Source: an uncultured Clostridium sp.
GTDB taxonomy: Bacteria; Bacillota; Clostridia; Lachnospirales; Lachnospiraceae
NCBI GenBank assembly: GCA_905192625.1
Contig: CAJJLI010000114.1
Coordinates: 1-6,681 of the forward strand
Direction of reading: 5' to 3'
Length of the DNA stretch: 6,681 nt
The notes beneath the pieces were generated by a model. The model was not told where the DNA came from. It worked only from the letters and a program-made list of their open reading frames with translations, and ran no database searches. Numbering within the stretch: the stretch's first letter is position 1; the number at the start of each line of letters is the position of its first letter. Below are positions 6,401-6,681 of this stretch, in pieces. The translations under genes and the position numbers were made by a program.

Positions 6401-6679
6401 GTAAGTGGTGGAGCTGTATCTGGAAGTGGGATTGTAAGCGTAAGTGGTGGTGCGATTTATACACAAATCTCAAGTGGTGGTGGACAGTACCCTGCACCAG
6501 CATGTATTTACACCGTAGATGTTGTAGAGTCAGAGACAATAAGTTTGCTTCATGGTGTCAAGATGGGACGTTTCTCAATCACTTTATTTGATGATACTGC
6601 AACTTCACCAGATGCAATTACTGCTAGGCTAAATGGAATAGAACTTACACCTGTGAATAAACCAGAACCAACGCCAACG
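2..6679 (+). CDS. Giant modular exported esterase with two SGNH domains, partial at both ends
   Basis: One uninterrupted frame of 2,226 codons spans the window; both ends lie outside, so the full protein is longer. It carries two SGNH/GDSL hydrolase domains of the rhamnogalacturonan acetylesterase-like type. Around them are five copies of a galactose-binding-like beta-sandwich, two BIG2-like Ig domains, an FN3-like domain, a LamG-like module and four helical modules, ending in a Pro-Thr linker. The expected role is removal of O-acetyl groups from a plant or other complex polysaccharide outside the cell; substrate and location are inferred from domains, since no signal peptide or anchor is in view. 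Cysteine is scarce (10 residues), as is usual for exported proteins of anaerobes. No transmembrane segment is seen. Codon use looks even along the length, with no frameshift or broken region. A single product is well supported; the exact substrate is not. Confidence 0.95.
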   Translation, partial: MSLTEGTEFVSGNNVRTVNGSDVNYDYPTFHVDLPVGFYEVAIVQGSDDEDTVNGAYVEGNMYSVRWSTEGFSTSFAEPSKSSYIVTPKGTNKESKVLTAVADGTLTIQLATSLDDAGNSGIVSVRSISITRVASNVEASVSPTLRFIGDSTVATYPPEDGNEWTPIPERTGWGSEFAMGRFMSDNVVLVNKAVAGSSIKSYLADGYYNDFFLTARPGDTVIIEGGINDSAAGRRYSDSTSYEAYLRYFIESCQTFGLDVVLSSGTSSGTIYTDVMVKLAGEYEVTYIDLLGEYNTYKNKLSSTAQGDLTVDGTHLARVGAVLAAQIVAGHLAEIEGLSITGLVKPQSINSNMPTAIVSGVNVKAQTRNSITLSWNIDEETLYQPDQLITRFNIYRKEKGVAESSYIKVGQSRAYVSASMTAPKLQATLESPISGEYDYAVSVVGLVGEGQKSERITVKEFKPDTTYQLLELIERYEEQMYDSTHYTAQSYMNLMTALYRATSALEKGATESELIEALEAVNTAVDGLIRVNKVAMEEDFESEVIGSKWGTTGHQLLSVIMEEDGNHLANAYVEAAGTRQIKKEITGVASELLSVEFEWYPGQPDRRNCTEIQFGDAKGVYFSLKTSNNGHIGYVVGAYDPNSTTYLTGDGFHAKNTQATDCGLSNEVWYNVRIVFDYKNHTADIYFVPRDDESLPSKIIKGIEISKEASQLSLMNFLCMRGKQDNGTSNDLSVLWDTYLDNFAIYYTNQKQDVNLATLYDAKAEYLEKIANLSQDSLSADVFVRANIAIKQLVNNIGFITQEDANYLASVMKDAVQAIPAQVNVKAITLPTELSITAGLSQTVVAQLNPVDANEALIWSSANEEIAVVSYDGKTAVIRGVKEGRTEITVRSQSNVSAVVKVNVVGNAYLFGNLQSITADSSYANGVGFNNFTYKTAANGWVDGIYYPRKLTKEAGSSYVNKQESANDYLAINSVVWSENGGDRDEDIIVYENTSAFDLDLAHGNYTVSVNFINPTKNAMNVIVKAEDITRYSSGDHKDTELAKATILAGQTKTVSFDIALMDDSLTLRFEQDGVANSFNNASVNTVYVKSVSVVALEEEKTEEVPTVYILGDSTVQTYTRANYRTGWGQVFYTALSGATESSIIEETSEGYAYYKTDLAAVKNYARDARSAKSFLQEGRLNEVLLNVKKGDYVLAQFTHNDSNTARPNRYLNTEDFKNYLFNYKKAVEERGGTFVLVTPIVINAIEDGKWDHRFESYRQAMIELGLSEQIPVLDLMGASYSLVNEMGQSAVNTLKMYMSDTVHLQKNGAMMYAQLLANLINSYDTDNQLMTLKAALKKVDASVIFDQSKVSVQPQKSIALTYKKVGLDGKRVTYYSSNPSVATVDANGVVTGVSKGEVVITISIANGADTATTDCTVYTDYCYVTVDEQTTNTYVSSRSMIEATTSHMTSENNENDELSLLSLAETKNVVVDPDVTVEDMDTQAILKFDFGNKVGFAAGYIPVTNGKYTKESGYGFTSDNTNINFSSLSTGVAPKDDASDDDVALYTACQDAVRAEELEFVVDVPAGTYMVSLYTNVNWNLPIYQASTYTINGYSVGGIVSVEATTDNIAKNVKVTLSEPGQIVIHGINKGKLAIFNALVISKYVPAVKTFNDVAWNDVKNAGARLNIKLGLLEDTVTPFDFDTSLITKMIAMKRALKVVKGMPVADYTTGNEAMVKAAEVIENKMLYTEVSIARLEAAMLELQAVIDSLEIVDASVNSAISTIDYWLAGVNTEGMTEPYNLYVDFDVLSSTVKYQTDGYTSVLNTSMYTSELGFGLIKASEGRNRGTGNSLLDDFVMNTSFLVDIPAGSYFIRALCGDLMVGCNNTSVFNIYDVTTNEVLVADASTSSLGEQTSSLDMGFEVKEDTQIRIEVTGRLNALYVEQMVGTTVAEIDMSELVGLVHTIEAAGIIETEYTISSYQALVIALDKAREAIDKGVSYVQEYEALLNSLRMAYEGLKVREVANEILIDFGTETSEVSTVSKFEGDGGISTLGTNVLQGLGTMVYMENSLDNGQHFGFDRVMPANETSSGGAYFRDYVYSKGGTPYTFYADMPVGTYYVYVYTGDKLSNNTTKLYFNNGEEVITTNTAVEVVSGGAVSGSGIVSVSGGAIYTQISSGGGQYPAPACIYTVDVVESETISLLHGVKMGRFSITLFDDTATSPDAITARLNGIELTPVNKPEPTPT
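431..1012 (+). other. SGNH esterase domain 1 (rhamnogalacturonan acetylesterase-like)
   Basis: Residues 144-337, about the normal size for a compact SGNH hydrolase. Block I is FIGDST with nucleophile S151 (codon 452-454). It is followed by TGWG at 171-174, a feature of the rhamnogalacturonan acetylesterase/YesT group. Block II is NKAVAGSS (191-198), keeping the oxyanion Gly at G196 but with Ser where the family usually has Arg. Block III is EGGIND (224-229), keeping oxyanion Asn N228, but Ile replaces the His usual in GHND. Block V is DGTH (312-315), giving D312 and H315 as the rest of the triad. All catalytic residues are present, so activity is likely. The altered blocks suggest a substrate or pocket different from the classic family. 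Acetyl ester hydrolysis is inferred from the family; other carbohydrate esters are possible. Confidence 0.85.
1022..1375 (+). other. Fibronectin type III-like domain
   Basis: Residues 341-458 show an FN3-type strand pattern: NSITLSWNI (369-377) resembles the strand with the core Trp, ITRFNIYRKEKG (389-400) resembles the strand that carries a Tyr in x-Y-R-x, and GEYDYAVSVVGLVGEG (435-450) matches the final Y-x-Y-x-V-x-A-x-x-x-x-G-x-x-S region. It directly follows esterase 1, as FN3 spacers often follow extracellular glycan-active domains in Firmicutes. It is longer than a typical 85-95 residue FN3, with extra residues in the 400-425 loop. The likely role is a rigid spacer, or a contact surface for the esterase. 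Confidence 0.6.
1385..1600 (+). other. Helical module 1 (FIVAR-like)
   Basis: Residues 462-533 are predominantly helical: a first helix around YQLLELIERYEEQM, a second around TAQSYMNLMTALYRATSAL, and a third around ATESELIEALEAVNTAVDGL. The spacing and the Ala-rich last helix with Leu at the end resemble FIVAR (found in various architectures) three-helix bundles, common as sugar-binding or spacer modules in surface proteins of Gram-positive bacteria. It links the FN3-like domain to the LamG-like module. The FIVAR assignment rests on pattern only. Confidence 0.6.
1607..2245 (+). other. LamG/concanavalin-like beta-sandwich module
   Basis: Residues 536-748 begin MEEDFESEVIGSKW, an opening often seen in jelly-roll modules of extracellular glycan-active proteins (acidic-Phe-Glu followed by a Trp), and close with LWDTYLDNFAIYY, a typical last-strand pattern (D-N-F-x-hydrophobic). 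Between them are long alternating strands such as LLSVEFEWYPGQ (593-604) and EVWYNVRIVFDYKNHTADIYF (667-687); the W-Y-x-V-x-I-x-F-D pattern is characteristic of LamG/laminin-like and related glycan-binding folds. The likely role is carbohydrate binding. C609, C662 and C719 lie here, an unusual concentration in a Cys-poor protein. A different jelly-roll family (for example a CBM or a DUF1080-like fold) cannot be excluded. Confidence 0.55.
2261..2467 (+). other. Helical module 2
   Basis: Residues 754-822 form probable amphipathic helices: NLATLYDAKAEYLEKIANLS, then SADVFVRANIAIKQLVNNIG, then TQEDANYLASVMKDAVQAI. The three-helix layout is like helical module 1, but sequence similarity is weak, so it may be a diverged FIVAR-like spacer. 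It connects the LamG-like module to the first BIG2-like domain. Confidence 0.5.
2468..2716 (+). other. BIG2-like bacterial Ig domain 1
   Basis: Residues 823-905 carry the BIG2 pattern: AITLPTELSITAGLSQTV (first strands), NPVDANEALIWSSANEEIAVVS (the W-S-S-x-N-x-x-I-A-x-V core, W859), then AVIRGVKEGRTEITVRS (G-V-x-x-G-x-x-x-I-T-V), ending VVKVNVV. These domains act as spacers or adhesion modules in bacterial surface and secreted proteins. This copy separates the esterase 1 half from the GBD2-esterase 2 unit. Confidence 0.85.
2720..3295 (+). other. GBD2: galactose-binding-like beta-sandwich before esterase 2
   Basis: Residues 907-1098 match the beta-sandwich that precedes catalytic domains of YesT/YxiM-type esterases. 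It starts AYLFGNLQSITADSSYANGV, has a central DLDLAHGNYTVSV strand where D1000-x-x-x-G1004-x-Y1006 corresponds to the motif of the other copies (Ala replaces Pro), and ends VNTVYVKSVSVVAL. An acidic hinge LEEEKTEE (1097-1104) leads straight into esterase 2. The GBD-esterase order repeats that of GBD1-esterase 1, suggesting internal duplication of a two-domain unit followed by strong divergence. Confidence 0.7.
3314..3973 (+). other. SGNH esterase domain 2 (YesT/YxiM rhamnogalacturonan acetylesterase-like)
   Basis: Residues 1105-1324. Block I is YILGDSTVQTY with nucleophile S1114 (codon 3341-3343), followed by RTGWGQ (1125-1130), closely matching the YesT type. Block II is NYARDARSAKSF (1164-1175) where the family has N-x-A-x-x-G-R-S-x-K/R-S: the oxyanion Gly is Ala (A1169). 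LQEGRL and KKGDYVLAQFTHND (1189-1202) follow, with Thr where GHND has Gly but the His and oxyanion Asn N1201 kept. VLVTPIVIN (1237-1245) matches the family TP-x-x-R strand, without the Arg. Block V is SDTVHL with D1301 and H1304. The Ser-Asp-His set is intact. An extra stretch of roughly 15 residues lies between TGWGQ and block II. This is the more typical of the two esterases; acetyl removal from pectin-like polysaccharide is the best guess. Confidence 0.9.
4028..4282 (+). other. BIG2-like bacterial Ig domain 2
   Basis: Residues 1343-1427, immediately after esterase 2. The BIG2 signature is clear: VTYYSSNPSVATVDANGVVTG (1373-1393), then VSKGEVVITISIANG, ending TTDCTVYTDYCYVTV. Typical BIG2 has W-S-S-S-N-x-x-V-A-x-V-D-x-x-G-x-V-T-G; here Tyr stands in for the Trp. 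C1416 and C1423 sit in the last strand region with six residues between them and may pair. It is a spacer between the catalytic half and the GBD-rich half. Confidence 0.88.
4283..4450 (+). other. Polar, low-complexity inter-domain linker
   Basis: Residues 1428-1483 are rich in Thr, Ser, Glu, Asp and Asn (for example DEQTTNTYVSSRS and TSENNENDE), with no clear fold pattern apart from a short LSLLSLAE stretch. It joins BIG2-like domain 2 to GBD3 and divides the protein into a catalytic half and a half without a recognised enzyme. It is probably flexible and may be a protease-accessible hinge. Confidence 0.55.
4451..4945 (+). other. GBD3: galactose-binding-like beta-sandwich without adjacent esterase
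   Basis: Residues 1484-1648. The opening strand AILKFDFGNKVGFAAGYIPV (1484-1503), followed by GYGF at 1514-1517, closely matches the start of the GBD seen in rhamnogalacturonan acetylesterases and related pectin-active enzymes (DFG, then G-Y-x-x-V, then G-Y-G-F). The repeat motif is FVVDVPAGTYMVSL with D1564, G1568 and Y1570. It ends LAIFNALVISKYVP. This is the clearest copy of the family in the window. No catalytic domain follows it; a helical module does, so it may act as a binding module on its own. Confidence 0.75.
4946..5272 (+). other. Helical module 3
   Basis: Residues 1649-1757 are mostly helical. The second part, about 1685-1757, has the three-helix layout of the other helical modules: LITKMIAMKRALKVV, NEAMVKAAEVIENKMLYTEV and SIARLEAAMLELQAVIDSLE. 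The first part (1651-1683, with WNDVKNAGARLNIKLGLLED) is less regular. No dockerin calcium loops or SLH motifs are seen. It probably spaces GBD3 from GBD4. Confidence 0.5.
5342..5785 (+). other. GBD4: diverged galactose-binding-like beta-sandwich
   Basis: Residues 1781-1928. The opening YNLYVDFDVLSS replaces the usual DFG strand, and ELGFGL at 1814-1819 stands where GYGF is found in GBD3. The diagnostic strand is FLVDIPAGSYFIRALCGD with D1846, G1850 and Y1852, almost the same as GBD3. It ends IRIEVTGRLNALYVEQM. C1858 and C1865 have six residues between them and could form a loop disulfide. No enzyme follows, so binding is the likely role; the ligand is unknown. Confidence 0.65.
5804..6004 (+). 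other. Helical module 4 (FIVAR-like)
   Basis: Residues 1935-2001 contain three predicted helices: MSELVGLVHTIEAAGII, then TISSYQALVIALDKAREAI, then SYVQEYEALLNSLRMAYEGL. The last two resemble FIVAR consensus (Y-T-x-x-S-x-x-A-L-x-x-A-L-x-x-A, then a closing helix ending A-x-x-x-L). It is the best FIVAR-like match in the window, lying between GBD4 and GBD5, and is probably a spacer or sugar-contacting module. Confidence 0.65.
6017..6586 (+). other. GBD5: galactose-binding-like beta-sandwich with Gly/Ser-rich insert
   Basis: Residues 2006-2195. It opens EILIDFGTETSEVSTV, matching the DFG start of GBD3, and has HFGF at 2057-2060 in the place of GYGF. The diagnostic strand is FYADMPVGTYYVYVYTGD with D2093, G2097 and Y2099. 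A Gly/Ser-rich stretch interrupts it at about 2135-2161. The end (GRFSITLFDD, 2190-2199) matches the last strand of the other copies less exactly. What follows is a Pro-Thr linker, so this copy may serve a further module beyond the window. Confidence 0.7.
6398..6484 (+). repeat. Short imperfect Gly/Ser-coding repeat
   Basis: The 11-base string gtaagtggtgg occurs at 6401-6411 and again at 6440-6450, 39 bases apart and in the same reading frame (V-S-G-G), with a related aagtggtggtgga near 6472-6484. It codes the SGGAVSGSG, VSGGA and SSGGG segments of GBD5. It looks like small-scale slippage or duplication producing a glycine-rich loop; the reading frame is kept throughout. Confidence 0.5.
6587..6679 (+). 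other. Linker ending in Pro-Thr repeat, running off the window
   Basis: Residues 2196-2226: a short stretch with a possible last strand (AITARLNGIELTPV) leads to N-K-P-E-P-T-P-T at the edge. Runs of Pro-Thr(-Glu) are typical linkers between catalytic, binding or anchoring modules of secreted cellulase- and pectinase-type enzymes in Clostridia. The linker presumably continues, so a further module is expected to the right. Its identity cannot be told from here. Confidence 0.7.
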
Positions 6680-6681
6680 GT

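Noticed and set aside
1..6681. RNA genes, CRISPR arrays, insertion sequences, promoters and terminators
   Set aside because: The whole window is one continuous coding frame with clear protein domains, and no repeat array, inverted-repeat end or tRNA-like fold was noticed by eye.

Overview
The whole window lies inside one very large protein-coding gene on the plus strand. The frame starting at base 2 reads from edge to edge as 2,226 sense codons with no stop (checked line by line by hand). Neither the start codon nor the stop codon is present, so promoter, ribosome binding site, signal peptide and terminator must lie outside. Residue numbers in this annotation count from the codon at base 2 (residue r occupies bases 3r-1 to 3r+1).

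The sequence is clearly AT-rich, with AGA for Arg, many ATA, TTA and A/T-ending codons, and very few Cys codons (10 in 2,226). This composition, together with the domain types (SGNH esterases, BIG2-like Ig domains, an FN3-like domain, FIVAR-like helical modules, a Pro-Thr linker), suggests an extracellular or cell-surface polysaccharide-active protein of a low-GC, Gram-positive anaerobe. A plant-fibre-degrading Clostridia/Lachnospiraceae member fits best, but this is inference and not an identification.

Domain order, left to right: end of a galactose-binding-like beta-sandwich (GBD1, residues 1-136); SGNH esterase 1 (144-337); FN3-like (341-458); FIVAR-like helical module (462-533); LamG/jelly-roll-like module (536-748); second helical module (754-822); BIG2-like Ig domain (823-905); GBD2 (907-1098); SGNH esterase 2 (1105-1324); second BIG2-like domain (1343-1427); polar linker (1428-1483); GBD3 (1484-1648); helical module (1649-1757); GBD4 (1781-1928); helical module (1935-2001); GBD5 (2006-2195); and the start of a Pro-Thr linker (PEPTPT) that runs off the right edge.

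The likely job is deacetylation of a complex polysaccharide. Both SGNH domains resemble the rhamnogalacturonan acetylesterase / YesT-YxiM group, each keeps the Ser and Asp-x-x-His catalytic residues, and each follows a GBD as in YesT/YxiM-type esterases. The remaining modules would bind glycan and act as spacers on a long, flexible, exported chain. The Pro-Thr linker predicts at least one more module downstream. No RNA gene, mobile element, CRISPR array or regulatory site is supported.
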